Shown in pieces: positions 1 through 10,347 of a DNA stretch of 64,000 bases. This stretch comes from Acidobacteriota bacterium (GTDB lineage Bacteria; Acidobacteriota; Vicinamibacteria; Vicinamibacterales; UBA2999). Numbering within the stretch: position 1 is the stretch's first letter; every line of letters begins with the position of its first letter. Both the position numbers and the translations under genes were made by a program. The stretch covers positions 32,735 to 96,734 of the forward strand of contig JAGNJW010000020.1 of NCBI GenBank assembly GCA_018000455.1, in the 5' to 3' direction. Below the pieces are notes generated by a model. The model saw nothing but the letters and a program-made list of their open reading frames with translations. It was not told the origin of the DNA and did no database searches.

Positions 1-67
1 GGTGTGCAGCGTAGACGCCACCTGGTCGGGGCTCGCCTTCAAGCGCCGCCGGCGCTGACCGGTTCCG

Positions 68-1057
68 TTAGCGAAGTCCGGCCGCAGCGCTCCCGGCTTT
101 GGCCTCGACGACCGCCTTCACGAGCGGTTCGAACTCGGCGAGCTTCATCTGTCCGGGGTGGTACAGCCGCACGATGCCGTCGCGATCGATGAGCACCACG
201 GTGGGCGTCGTGCTGGCGCCGTAAGCCTTGAAGTTCTCCTCGCTGACGGGCACCGCCTCCTGAGCCATCCAGGGATAGACCTCGTCACGAATCTTGGCGA
301 TGTAGGCCATCTCCTCGGCCGCGGGCGCGGTCTTTCGCGCTGCCACGTAGCCGTAGCGCTGCGTCGGCGACACGATCGTCAGTCCGCGCTGGCCGTAGCG
401 CTGGCGCATCTCATCGAGCACCGGACCCATGGCCTTGCAATCAGGACACCAGTGCGCCCAGAAGAAGACCACGACCGGTTTGCCCTTGAGCGACGCAAGC
501 GCCACCGGACGCGTCGACCCGAGCGCCTCACCCACCTCGAGAGCCGGCGCGGCCTTGCCCTCGAGCGACAGCAGATTGAGGTTCTTCTGGATGCGGGTGC
601 GAATCGAGGTGGCCTTGTAGGTGGCCAGTTCATCGGTGAGAAAGTAGACGGCATCGGCCCGGGCGCCGCGCTCGGCGGCCACGTGTGCCCGCACTTCAAT
701 GGCCGCACCAATGGCGATCGGCAACCGCGGCTCGTCGTCCATCTTGCGCGTCTTGAGCGCGGCCAGGCACAGATCGTAGGTCTGCTCGGCGTACTGATTG
801 GCCTTGTCGAGCTGCTTGGCGGCGAGGGCGCCGCGGCCCAGCCACGACATGGCCTCGAGGGCTTCCGGCGTAGTGCCCTTGTCCTTGCGGTAGTCGGCAA
901 GAATCCGCTCGCCGGAGGCGAAATCGCCCTTGGCAATGGCCGCCCTGACGCCAGCGATGACATTCTGCGCGGCGGCGGCGGGAGCCGCGGTCTGCGCCGT
1001 CGCCGGCAAGGTCCCGAGCATCAGCGCGTTCACCAGAACAAGAGCCGCAAGTCGCAT
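68..1057 (-). CDS. Secreted TlpA-like thioredoxin-fold protein with helical N-terminal region
   Basis: An N-terminal signal peptide (hydrophobic stretch ending ATAQ) is followed by an Ala-rich helical region of about 150 residues that looks TPR-like, then a thioredoxin/AhpC-TSA fold. The redox motif WCPDC lies near residues 203-207 and a cis-Pro segment (TTPTVVLID) near the C-terminus. TlpA/ResA-type proteins reduce disulfides or take part in cytochrome c maturation outside the cytoplasm; the substrate here is unknown. A GTG directly precedes the chosen ATG; the AGGAGG ribosome site lies 10 nt from the ATG and 7 nt from the GTG, so either start is possible. It diverges from the HAD/ATPase gene across about 180 bp. 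Confidence 0.85.
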   Translation of the reverse strand: MRLAALVLVNALMLGTLPATAQTAAPAAAAQNVIAGVRAAIAKGDFASGERILADYRKDKGTTPEALEAMSWLGRGALAAKQLDKANQYAEQTYDLCLAALKTRKMDDEPRLPIAIGAAIEVRAHVAAERGARADAVYFLTDELATYKATSIRTRIQKNLNLLSLEGKAAPALEVGEALGSTRPVALASLKGKPVVVFFWAHWCPDCKAMGPVLDEMRQRYGQRGLTIVSPTQRYGYVAARKTAPAAEEMAYIAKIRDEVYPWMAQEAVPVSEENFKAYGASTTPTVVLIDRDGIVRLYHPGQMKLAEFEPLVKAVVEAKAGSAAAGLR

Positions 1058-1235
1058 CACGTGGTCGCCTCCTTCCGGGCATGTTACCCCGGTTCCGACT
1101 GCCGCGACGGGCCCGGGGGATCACGCGACCGGGCCAAGGAGTCCGCGGGCGCGCCGCCAACCCAGCCGTGAAAGCGCCCGCCGCACGCCCGTTCGCACCT
1201 GGCACCCGACTTGCGAACGCGCCGGTGGAGGAGCC

Positions 1236-2957
1236 ATGCGCTACGGCGTGCTCGCGGTGGACTATGACGGCACCCTCTCGGAGGACGGGCACCTGTCGGA
1301 CGATATCCGTCTGGCGCTCGACGCCACTAGAGAGGCCGACGTCACGATCGTGCTCGTGACGGGCCGGCGCCTGTCCGAGTTGCGCCGGGTGGCCGGCGAT
1401 CTGACGTTCGCCGACGCCATCGTCGGCGAGAACGGCGCCGTCATCACATTTCCGGCCAGCGGCCGGTCGATGCGGCTCCACGGCCCGCCACCGCCGGCCT
1501 TCCAGGACGAACTTCGTGCCCGCGGCGTGGACTCGACGACCGGCGAGTGCGTCGTCGAGACAACGGCCGAGGCGGCCAGCACCGTGCTCGACGTGGTTCG
1601 CGAACAGGAACTGCCGCTCGTGCTCGCCTTCAACCGCGCGCGGCTGATGATCCTCCCTCAGGCCGTCAGCAAGGCGACGGGGCTGCGCGAAGCCCTGTCG
1701 ACGCTACGTCTGTCGACACACAACACCCTGGCCATCGGCGATGCCGAGAACGACCACGCGCTGCTCGAAGCGTCCGAAGTCGGCGCCGCCGTCCGCTGGG
1801 GCTCTGCCGCGCTGGCGCGCGTCGCCGATCTCGTCGTCGAGGGCCGCGGACCTGCCGACACCGCCAAGTTCCTGCGCGCGCGGGCCGCCGATCGCAACCT
1901 GCCGGCGACCAACGGCCGGCGCAGTGTGCTCCTGGGCCACGACCAGCAACGCCCGCTCAGTCTCGCCGTCCGCGACCGTAACGTCCTGGTGAGCGGCGAC
2001 CCGCGATCGGGGAAGTCGTGGGTAGCCGGGCTGTTGAGTGAGCAGCTCATGCTGGCCCGCTACGCGGTGGCGATTGTCGACCCCGAGGGTGACTACCGCG
2101 CGCTCGAAGCGCTGCCGGGCGTGCGCATCGTCGGTGAGGATCGCCCGCCGGGTCCGGGTGAACTGGAGCGAGCCTTCCGCTTCCCCGATGGCGGACTCAT
2201 CATCGACCTCTCGCATGTGCCCTACACGCAGAAGCTCGACAGCATGCGCGCCATCCTGCCGGCGCTGGCACGTCTGCGGCGGGTGCGCGGCCTCCCGCAT
2301 CGCATCGTGGTCGACGAAGCGCACTACTTCCTGCGTGACGTCGACGCCGAAGTGACCGAGGACCTCACGCACGGTGGCTACACCCTGGTCACCTACCGCC
2401 CCACCGATCTCGACGATGGCGTGATGCGTCAGATCGGCGTCATCATCGCCACCCGCCACACCGACCCCCGCGAGGCCGCCGCGCTGGCGCGCTGGGCCTC
2501 GGTCGACGCGGCGCGGCTGGCCTCGGTGCTGGCCACGCTCAGTGTTTCCGAGGCCGTGCTCCTGCCGACCGCCGAGGAACCCGGGGCCGACCTGGTGCGC
2601 TTCAAAGTCGCGCCGCGCCTGACCGCGCACGTGCGTCATCGGCACAAGTACGCCGACCTGCCGGTGCCACGGCCGCTGCAGTTCGTCTTCAGCCGCGCTC
2701 CGGGCCAGCCGGCCGCCGCGTCGCTGGCCGGCCTGGCCGCCATCCTCGAGCAACTGGTGCCGGCCGCCCTCGAACACCACCTGCGCCATCACGACTTCTC
2801 ACGCTGGCTGTCGGAAGTGTTCCGCGATGAGGCGCTCGCGCACGCCGTGCGCGAGGTCGAGCGCGGATGGATCTCGAGGCGTCATCCCGACGCCGCTGGC
2901 GCCATCGTCGGCGCCATCCGCGAGCGATATGATCTGAAAGACTCGCCGCCGCGATGA
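1236..2957 (+). CDS. HAD-type phosphatase fused to a HerA/DUF87-like P-loop ATPase
   Basis: The first half is a HAD-IIB-like phosphatase: DYDGT at residues 9-13 (nucleophile and acid/base aspartates), a VTGRR motif II, and GDAENDH as motif IV. The cap is short. The second half is a P-loop ATPase with Walker A GDPRSGKS at residues 254-261 and Walker B VVDEAH with D360/E361, resembling DUF87/HerA-type ATPases; a helical C-terminal domain follows. The ATG is preceded by GGAGGAG. The stop overlaps the next gene's start (ATGA), so the two are probably translated together. The HAD substrate cannot be predicted, and the pairing of phosphatase and DNA-translocase-like ATPase in one chain is unusual. 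The domain calls are firm, the function is not. Confidence 0.85.
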   Translation: MRYGVLAVDYDGTLSEDGHLSDDIRLALDATREADVTIVLVTGRRLSELRRVAGDLTFADAIVGENGAVITFPASGRSMRLHGPPPPAFQDELRARGVDSTTGECVVETTAEAASTVLDVVREQELPLVLAFNRARLMILPQAVSKATGLREALSTLRLSTHNTLAIGDAENDHALLEASEVGAAVRWGSAALARVADLVVEGRGPADTAKFLRARAADRNLPATNGRRSVLLGHDQQRPLSLAVRDRNVLVSGDPRSGKSWVAGLLSEQLMLARYAVAIVDPEGDYRALEALPGVRIVGEDRPPGPGELERAFRFPDGGLIIDLSHVPYTQKLDSMRAILPALARLRRVRGLPHRIVVDEAHYFLRDVDAEVTEDLTHGGYTLVTYRPTDLDDGVMRQIGVIIATRHTDPREAAALARWASVDAARLASVLATLSVSEAVLLPTAEEPGADLVRFKVAPRLTAHVRHRHKYADLPVPRPLQFVFSRAPGQPAAASLAGLAAILEQLVPAALEHHLRHHDFSRWLSEVFRDEALAHAVREVERGWISRRHPDAAGAIVGAIRERYDLKDSPPR

Positions 2958-4195
2958 CCGCCCTCGACCATGCCCCCGGACTCGCCATTGCTGCGCTCGC
3001 CGGCGCCGTCATCGGACTCGAGCGGCAGTGGTCCGGACATGCCGACGGTCCGACGGCGCACTTCGCCGGCTTCCGCACCTTCACATTGCTGGGCCTGGTC
3101 GGTGGCATCGCCGGCGGCCTGATCGACGGCGCGCCCGGCCTGGCCGTGGTCCTGGTCGGCGGCGCGGCGGCGTTGGTGGTCGCGGCCTACGTCGCCGCCA
3201 GCCGCACCGACATCGACGGTACGACCGAAGTGGCGGCCATGGTGGTGCTGGCGGCCGGCACGCTGGCAGGCGCGGGGCAGCTGCGGCTCGCCAGCGGACT
3301 GGCCGCCTTCACGGGTCTACTGCTGGTCGAGAAGTCGGGCCTGCATGCATTGGTCGCCCGCCTGGCCGGCGGCGACCTGCGTGCCGGCATCCGCTTCGCC
3401 GCCATGGCGCTCATCGTGCTACCGCTCGTGCCGGTGGGTCCGTACGGTCCCGCCCCCGGGTTCCGGCCACGGGAATTGTGGGCGCTGGTGCTCTTCTTCA
3501 GCGGCCTGAATTTCGCCGGACACATCGCCCGCAAGGCCGTCGGCGCGCGGCACGGCCTGTGGGTCGCCGGCGCCCTGGGCGGGCTCATCTCGTCGACCAA
3601 CGTCACCCTCACCTTCGCGCGCACCAGCCGCGACGGCGACGCGCCGGGCCGCGCCCTCGGCGTCGGCGCGCTCTCAGCCAACCTCGTGCTCTTCCCGCGG
3701 GTGCTGGCGGCCACGGCAGTACTCAACTGGCCGCTGGCCCTCGCCCTGGTCCCGTGGATGCTCCCGCCGCTCATCATGCTGGGGGTGGTGACGGCGTGGG
3801 GGGTGTGGCGGACGCCGGACGGACATCGGGCCCCGAGCACCTCGGAGAACCCGCTGCGGGTGGGCGCCGCGCTGCAGATGGCGGTGCTCTTCCAGATCGT
3901 CATCTACATCGTCGACGCGGCCCAGGCGTGGTTCGGCCAGGCCGGCCTGCTGACCTCTGCCGCCGCACTCGGCCTCACCGACGTCGACGCACTCACGGTC
4001 ACGATGGCACGCGGCGTCAGCGCCCGGGCCGGGATCGAAGACGCGGCACGCGCCATCGCCGTCGGCGTCCTGGCCAACACGGTCCTCAAGGGCGGCATTG
4101 CCGTCGTCGTGGGGCGCGGAGCGTTCCGCGCCATCACGGCCGCGACGCTGGCGGGGGTCGGCGCGCTGCTGGCCGCGCTGCTGCTCGTTGGCTGA
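2954..4195 (+). CDS. MgtC/SapB-DUF4010 family membrane protein
   Basis: A 413-residue polytopic membrane protein. The N-terminal part has the MgtC/SapB signature region (GAVIGLERQW near residue 17 and helices rich in Gly/Ala); the C-terminal half carries the DUF4010 type of helices, including the stretch GLISSTNVTLTFAR typical of that family. MgtC homologues are linked to magnesium limitation and membrane potential, but for the DUF4010 subfamily the role is not established. It overlaps the upstream HAD/ATPase by ATGA. A TATGAT box about 20 nt upstream, inside that gene, could act as an additional promoter. Confidence 0.8.
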   Translation: MTALDHAPGLAIAALAGAVIGLERQWSGHADGPTAHFAGFRTFTLLGLVGGIAGGLIDGAPGLAVVLVGGAAALVVAAYVAASRTDIDGTTEVAAMVVLAAGTLAGAGQLRLASGLAAFTGLLLVEKSGLHALVARLAGGDLRAGIRFAAMALIVLPLVPVGPYGPAPGFRPRELWALVLFFSGLNFAGHIARKAVGARHGLWVAGALGGLISSTNVTLTFARTSRDGDAPGRALGVGALSANLVLFPRVLAATAVLNWPLALALVPWMLPPLIMLGVVTAWGVWRTPDGHRAPSTSENPLRVGAALQMAVLFQIVIYIVDAAQAWFGQAGLLTSAAALGLTDVDALTVTMARGVSARAGIEDAARAIAVGVLANTVLKGGIAVVVGRGAFRAITAATLAGVGALLAALLLVG

Positions 4196-4360
4196 TCGAA
4201 GGCTGACCGAGGGCGGATCCTCCGTGCACGCGGCGGGATATGTCGCGCTACCATCAGGTGTGCCGCGACACCAGCGCCTCAGCCGCGACCATTCCCTGCG
4301 GCAAGACGTTTGTCCCTGCGGCACGACGTTTGCGACAACCAGCCCTCGGGAGTGATCGCC

Positions 4361-4894
4361 ATGACGACGTTTCTTCGCCGCCTGCTCGCTGCACTGGCCC
4401 TCGACCCGCGAGTGTTCGAAGAGGTCGAGGCCGATCGGCGTGCCACTGGTCAGGCGCTCGCCGTGGTGCTCGCCGCCGCCGTGGGCGCCGGCATCGGCAA
4501 TGCCGGACTTGGCGATGGCGCCACGACGGTGATGATCGTCGCCGCGCTCGGGTCGGTGGTGGCGTGGTTCGCCTGGGCCTCGCTCCTCTATCTCATTGGC
4601 TCGAAGATCCTGCCGGAACCGACGACCTCCGTCGATCTCGGCCAGGTGCTGCGTACGCTCGGATTCGCCGCCGCACCCGGCATCTTCCGAGCCTTCGAGA
4701 TCTTTGGCGGGACGCGATGGTTCGTGCTGCCACTGACGTCGGTGTGGATGGTGTGGGCGATGGTCATCGCCATCCGCCAGGCCTTCGATTACACCAACAC
4801 GACGCGCGCGGTAGCACTCAGCCTGCTCGGCTGGGCGATCACGGTCGGCGTGGCGCTGGTGGTGGGCCTGCTGATGGCGCGGCCGGTGTCCTGA
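4361..4894 (+). CDS. Yip1-family integral membrane protein
   Basis: A 177-residue protein beginning MTTFLRRLLAAL. An amphipathic N-terminus with a Glu/Asp-rich segment (EEVEADRRA) is followed by four to five hydrophobic helices, matching bacterial Yip1-domain proteins. Function in bacteria is unknown. A GGGAG ribosome site precedes the ATG; a longer in-frame extension upstream lacks one. A 165-bp gap separates it from the DUF4010 gene, so it may have its own promoter. Confidence 0.75.
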   Translation: MTTFLRRLLAALALDPRVFEEVEADRRATGQALAVVLAAAVGAGIGNAGLGDGATTVMIVAALGSVVAWFAWASLLYLIGSKILPEPTTSVDLGQVLRTLGFAAAPGIFRAFEIFGGTRWFVLPLTSVWMVWAMVIAIRQAFDYTNTTRAVALSLLGWAITVGVALVVGLLMARPVS

Positions 4895-4927
4895 TCGCCT
4901 TGGCGGCAGGAGTATCGCCGCCGGCCG

Positions 4928-5149
4928 CTACGCCGCCGACGGCTTGACGTAGTGCCCCGACGCCGTCTGACAGAGATATCCGGCCTTGACGAGGCGTTCG
5001 AGCACGGCGCCGCACATGCGCGGCTCGAGCGCCCACAGCCGCTGGGCCTGGTCGACCGTGAGCGTCAGGCCTGGCATCTCCTCGAACTCCTGGCGCACCG
5101 TGATGACCAACGACTCGATGTCGTGCTTCCGGGGAATCGCGTGAGCCAT
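4928..5149 (-). CDS. Small winged-helix-like hypothetical protein
   Basis: A 73-residue protein with no named family that I recognise. The predicted arrangement is helix-helix-helix followed by a short hairpin ending GYLCQTASGHYVK, which has the look of a minimal winged helix (an AVLERLVKAGYL recognition-helix-like segment followed by a wing). GAGGAGG lies 5 nt before the ATG, which supports the start. It is convergent with the Yip1-like gene and lies downstream of the histidine kinase on the same strand, separated by about 135 bp. Confidence 0.7.
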   Translation of the reverse strand: MAHAIPRKHDIESLVITVRQEFEEMPGLTLTVDQAQRLWALEPRMCGAVLERLVKAGYLCQTASGHYVKPSAA

Positions 5150-5284
5150 GATTGCCTCCTCACAAGGGTTCCAACGAACTCCAGCGAAACGCGTGCCACG
5201 CCGGCGTGTGCGCCTGGGCAGTCTTCTGCATGAGCGGCGCCTCCCAGGCCACGTCGCGATCGCGGAAATTTCCGCGCACCGGTC

Positions 5285-7225
5285 TCAGCCGCGTCCGGAC
5301 GGCGCGACTGGCAGATCAATCGTAACCTCCGTACCGGCCCCCGCGATGCTGGAAATCGACAGCTGGCCACCATGTTCGTCGACGACACGTCTGGCAATCG
5401 GCAGGCCCAGACCGGTGCCGCGCGTTTTGGTCGTGAAGAACGGTTCGAGGCAGCGCGCCCGCACGTCGTCGGGCATCCCGGGACCTTCGTCGATGAAGCT
5501 CAGCCGGTAGCGATCGCCAACGCGCTGGCCAACGACGCGGACGACCCCCTGATGGCGCATCGCCTGTGCGGCATTCGTCATCAGGTTCAGTACGGCCCGC
5601 CCCATCTGCGCCGTGTCGATCCAGAGTTCCACATCCTCGCCGCTGACGTCGAACCGCAGGGGAGTGGCGGCCGGATCGCTGGCCACGAGGTTGATGGTTT
5701 CGCGCACGAGCGGCAGCACCGGAGCCCGGCGAAAGGTCGGCGGCGCCGGGCGAGCATAGACCAGCAGGTCGGCGACCAGGTGATCCAATGAGTCTACGCG
5801 GGTCAGCAAGTCGCCGAGCACTTTGCGATCCGACGAGTCGGAGGGAAAGCGTGTCTGGATGACCTCGACCACGCCGCGAATGGCCGCCAGTGGGTTGCGC
5901 ACCTCGTGGGCGACCACCGCCGCCAGTTCACCGATCCGGGCCAGCGTCTGGCGCTCCCGTAGTAGATGCTCGAGGCGCTTGGTCTCCGACAGATCGCGCA
6001 GGATGCCGGTGAACTTGCGTTGGCCGTTCACCGACGTCTCGCCGACCGCCAGGTAGAGCGGAAACTCGCTGCCGTCCTTGCGGCGGCCCCGGACCTCGCG
6101 GCCGATGCCAATGATGCGCCGCTCGCCGGTCTCGACATACCGGCGCAGGTAGCCGTCGTGACTGCGCGAGTCGTGCGGCGGCATCAGCATCGAGACGTTA
6201 TTGCCGACGAGCTCGCTGGCGTGATAGCCGAACAGCTTCTGCGCCGCGGAATTCGACCACGACATACGTCCGCCGGTATCGATGACCACGATGCCGTCGA
6301 CGATGGTCTCGACGACCGCCTTGTGGAGCGCCTGCGTCTCTTCGAGTGCACCTTCGGCCACGGCCAAGCGTCCGGCCTGCGCCGAGGCGTGCGCCGCGAG
6401 CTGGTCGCGCGCGCGAGCCATGTCGGCGTGTGCGTGGGTGTAGGCCGTGACGTCCTTGCCCTCGGCCAGCAGGTAGGCGAGGTTTCCGCCGCCGTCGACG
6501 ACCGGACGCACGCTGAAGTCCACGGTCACGCCGGCGCCAGTGGCGGCCACGTGCGTCGCCTCGAAGCGGTCGGCGTGGCCGGCGCCAGCAGCCGCGATCG
6601 CCGCCCGCAGCCGGTCGCGCTGGGCCGCGTCGTGGGCCCACCACGGCGTGTCCCAGAAGGGTCGCTCGACGACCTCGCCGCGCGTCGTGCCGACCAGGTC
6701 GAGCGCCGCGCGATTCACTTCGAGCACGCGGCCATCGACCCCCAACAGGCCGATGAACTGGAATGCGCAGTCGACCATCAGTTCGAAGCGCTCCTCCTTG
6801 AGACGCAGCTGGTCGACCGCGGCGGCGGCCGCCGCTCGCGCCTCGCATTCGGCAGCGACGAGGTGATGGCGCTCGAGCAGCAGCGCAAAACGCGGCGACA
6901 CCAGTTCGACCAGCGCCCGGTCGGCCGGCGCGAAGGGCGCCTCAGCCCCGCGCGCCACCTCGATGGCGCCCACGGCATGGCGCGCGGCACCGAGTGGCAG
7001 TCGCAGCACGCTCTCCCTGCCCGACGCCGGCGGGCCGAAGGTGGCGCCGAGCGTTCCCTCGGTGTCTGGCACGACGGCGCCGCGTGTGGCGCCGACGAGC
7101 GCGCACAGCCTGACGAGCAACGCCTGGCACAGCTCGCGGTCATCCGCGGCCGCGACGGTGCCGGCCGCCAGTTCGACGGCCGCCGCCAGCCGCCGCGAAT
7201 CGAAGTGGTCGAGGGTCGAAGACAT
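5285..7225 (-). CDS. Soluble GAF/PAS/PAS sensor histidine kinase (NtrB/FixL-like)
   Basis: A 646-residue kinase without membrane segments. Order: GAF-like domain (residues about 10-120), first PAS (about 145-260), a coiled linker, second PAS (about 300-410, with the FixL-like run YHASELVGNNVSMLMP), then HisKA with VVAHEVRNPL (phospho-acceptor H440) and an HATPase domain with NLMTNAAQAM, DEGPGM and GTGLGL boxes. This layout is typical of NtrB/FixL-type kinases that work with sigma-54 activators. It diverges from exactly such a regulator 69 bp away, so the two are very probably a cognate pair. The signal is unknown; a soluble GAF/PAS input suggests a cytosolic redox, oxygen or metabolite cue. 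Confidence 0.93.
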   Translation of the reverse strand: MSSTLDHFDSRRLAAAVELAAGTVAAADDRELCQALLVRLCALVGATRGAVVPDTEGTLGATFGPPASGRESVLRLPLGAARHAVGAIEVARGAEAPFAPADRALVELVSPRFALLLERHHLVAAECEARAAAAAAVDQLRLKEERFELMVDCAFQFIGLLGVDGRVLEVNRAALDLVGTTRGEVVERPFWDTPWWAHDAAQRDRLRAAIAAAGAGHADRFEATHVAATGAGVTVDFSVRPVVDGGGNLAYLLAEGKDVTAYTHAHADMARARDQLAAHASAQAGRLAVAEGALEETQALHKAVVETIVDGIVVIDTGGRMSWSNSAAQKLFGYHASELVGNNVSMLMPPHDSRSHDGYLRRYVETGERRIIGIGREVRGRRKDGSEFPLYLAVGETSVNGQRKFTGILRDLSETKRLEHLLRERQTLARIGELAAVVAHEVRNPLAAIRGVVEVIQTRFPSDSSDRKVLGDLLTRVDSLDHLVADLLVYARPAPPTFRRAPVLPLVRETINLVASDPAATPLRFDVSGEDVELWIDTAQMGRAVLNLMTNAAQAMRHQGVVRVVGQRVGDRYRLSFIDEGPGMPDDVRARCLEPFFTTKTRGTGLGLPIARRVVDEHGGQLSISSIAGAGTEVTIDLPVAPSGRG

Positions 7226-7281
7226 CGCCGCGTCGCCGAGTGTACCTCTGCGGCGCCGGGGCGCGGGCGGCGGCGCCTCGC

Positions 7282-7287
7282 TATACT
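7282..7287 (+). promoter_or_regulatory. -10 box (TATACT) of a probable leaderless promoter
   Basis: TATACT preceded by GC sits 6 nt before the ATG of the NtrC-like regulator. With normal -10 to start spacing, transcription would begin at or next to the A of the ATG. No Shine-Dalgarno sequence fits between. The same GCTA-NN-T box at the same spacing precedes several other genes in this window. Confidence 0.5.
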
Positions 7288-7293
7288 TGGGGG

Positions 7294-8679
<1,386 letters not shown>

Positions 8680-8701
8680 CGCACTGGCGGGGCGGCCTAT
8701 C

Positions 8702-8718
8702 GGGGAGGAATCTTCCCC
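8702..8718. promoter_or_regulatory. 17-bp near-perfect palindrome, candidate activator site
   Basis: GGGGAGGAATCTTCCCC is symmetric at seven of eight pairs. It lies about 90 bp upstream of the sigma-54 -24 element, the usual distance for an NtrC-type enhancer, and right after the regulator gene. It could alternatively be a terminator stem for that gene, but no T run follows. Confidence 0.4.
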
Positions 8719-8791
8719 GCCGGCACGCGGACAACTGCGCGCCGACAGGGCGGGGCACGGGGTTCGGCCCGGAATGGTGCATCTCGCGGGG

Positions 8792-8807
8792 CGGCACGAG
8801 GGTTGCT
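8792..8807 (+). promoter_or_regulatory. Sigma-54-type (-24/-12) promoter
   Basis: CGGCACG, four bases, TTGCT: this matches the consensus TGGCACG-N4-TTGCW except for the first T, with GG and GC at the required 12-bp spacing. It lies 90 bp before the tandem Usp gene and downstream of a sigma-54 activator gene, so it probably drives the two Usp genes and the CBS gene. Confidence 0.7.
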
Positions 8808-8896
8808 CCTCTGTTAGGGAAGAAGTCCTGGGCTGCCACGGCCGCTGGACCTCGGCCGCGTCCCTGCCCAATGCTGGCGGCGAAGGAGACTGACGC

Positions 8897-9835
8897 ATGT
8901 TGACCCTTTCTCGCGTCCTGTGTCCGACCGATTTTTCCGAGGTCTCGGTGAAAGCCGAGGCCTACGCGACGGCGCTCGCCAACCACTACGACGCCTCGCT
9001 TCACCTGCTGCACGTCGACCCGCCGATGCCGGTCATGGCGCCCTACGGCGAAATCCCCGTCGACATCAGGATGTTCGAGGAACAGCGCGAGCGAGCGCTG
9101 GTCGACCTTGCCGCTGCCGGTGACCGCGCGCGTGCCAGCGGCGTCGACACCGAGACGTCGGTGCGCGGCGGACAGGCCGCCCGGGAGATCCTCGCGGCCG
9201 TCGAGGACCAGGCGGCCGACCTGCTCGTCATCGGCACGCACGGACGTGGCGGCGTCGAGCACCTGCTGCTCGGCTCGGTCGCCGAGAAGCTCGTGCGCCG
9301 GGCACCGTGTCCGGTGATGGTCGTGCCACCCGCCGCGAATCCGGAGACTGGCGTGCTCTTCTCGCGCATCCTGTGCCCGATCGACGGCTCGGCCGCGTCG
9401 GCCGACGCCGTGGCCTTCGCGCTGTCGCTGGCGCGCGAAACCGACGGTGAACTGACCCTGCTCTACGTCGTGGAACCGGTGCCCGCGTCTGGCGAGTTCG
9501 GGGCGCTCAACACCGAGGAGTATCGCCGGCTCGGCGAGACGCACGCCCAGTCGGTCCTCACCGCCGCCGTGCTGCCCGAGACCCGGGAGTGGTGCCGCGT
9601 GCACGAACATGTCGCGTTCGGCAAACCCAGCGAGCGCATCCTCGACACCGCGCGCACCGGCCAGGCCGACGTCATCGTCATGGGCGTGCGCGGCCGCGGC
9701 GCGATCGATCTGATGGCCTTCGGCTCGACGACCAACGACGTCATCCGACGCGCGGCGTGCCCGGTGTTGGCGGTGCACCCGAAGGCCGCCGATCGCCGCC
9801 GCCTCGGCACCGCGCCCGCGGCGAAGCCGGTCTAG
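8897..9835 (+). CDS. Tandem-domain universal stress protein
   Basis: A 312-residue protein made of two UspA domains (about 1-150 and 155-300). Each begins with the (I/V)LCP(T/I)D strand and the first ends with the ATP-binding signature GTHGRGG...GSVAEKLVRRAPCPVMVV; the second has GVRGRG...GSTTNDVIRRAACPVLAV. UspA proteins of this ATP-binding type are induced under starvation, hypoxia or respiratory stress. AAGGAG precedes the ATG. First gene of an apparent Usp-Usp-CBS operon behind the sigma-54 element. Confidence 0.93.
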   Translation: MLTLSRVLCPTDFSEVSVKAEAYATALANHYDASLHLLHVDPPMPVMAPYGEIPVDIRMFEEQRERALVDLAAAGDRARASGVDTETSVRGGQAAREILAAVEDQAADLLVIGTHGRGGVEHLLLGSVAEKLVRRAPCPVMVVPPAANPETGVLFSRILCPIDGSAASADAVAFALSLARETDGELTLLYVVEPVPASGEFGALNTEEYRRLGETHAQSVLTAAVLPETREWCRVHEHVAFGKPSERILDTARTGQADVIVMGVRGRGAIDLMAFGSTTNDVIRRAACPVLAVHPKAADRRRLGTAPAAKPV

Positions 9836-9857
9836 CCGAACAGGGGGACACGGGGTC

Positions 9858-10331
9858 ATGAGCACGATTGCCCTGCGCCACATCCTGGTGCCCACCGACT
9901 TCAGCGACTGCTCGACGGCGGCCCTGCGCTACGGGCTGGCCCTCGCCGAGCGCTTCGACGCGCACCTGCACGTGCTGCACACGGTGCAGAACCCGTTCGA
10001 TCAGCCTTGGGCGGCGGAAGTCTACGCGGTCTCGGAGGCCGATTTCGAGAAGACGGCGCGGGCGGCGGCCGACACCGAGCTCGCCCGGCTGCTCGAACAG
10101 TCGGGGCGAAGGGCCGACCAGGTCACCTCGGCCACGACCGTCGGCACGCCGTTTCTCGCGATCGTCACCTACGCGAAAGAGGCGCCCATCGATCTCATCG
10201 TCATGGGGACGCACGGCCGCGGGGCGTTGGCGCACCTGCTCATCGGCAGCGTCGCCGAGAACGTCGTACGCAAGGCACCCTGCCCGGTGCTGACCGTGCA
10301 CCATCCCGAACACGAGTTCGTCGCGCCGTGA
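9858..10331 (+). CDS. Single-domain universal stress protein (UspA)
   Basis: A 157-residue UspA protein: RHILVPTDFSDCS at the N-terminus and GTHGRGALAHLLIGSVAENVVRKAPCPVLTV, the ATP-binding Usp signature, at the C-terminus. Very similar in motif wording to the single-domain Usp at 33923-34402, so the two Usp pairs look like paralogous loci. It follows the tandem Usp by 22 bp, with a GGGG-rich ribosome site before the ATG. Confidence 0.93.
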   Translation: MSTIALRHILVPTDFSDCSTAALRYGLALAERFDAHLHVLHTVQNPFDQPWAAEVYAVSEADFEKTARAAADTELARLLEQSGRRADQVTSATTVGTPFLAIVTYAKEAPIDLIVMGTHGRGALAHLLIGSVAENVVRKAPCPVLTVHHPEHEFVAP

Positions 10332-10347
10332 GCGCCGGGGAGCCCTG

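Noticed and set aside
4..192. Small plus-strand frame at the left edge
   Set aside because: Arg/Pro-rich composition and overlap with the end of the thioredoxin-like gene mark it as a shadow frame; nothing in 1-67 supports a gene.
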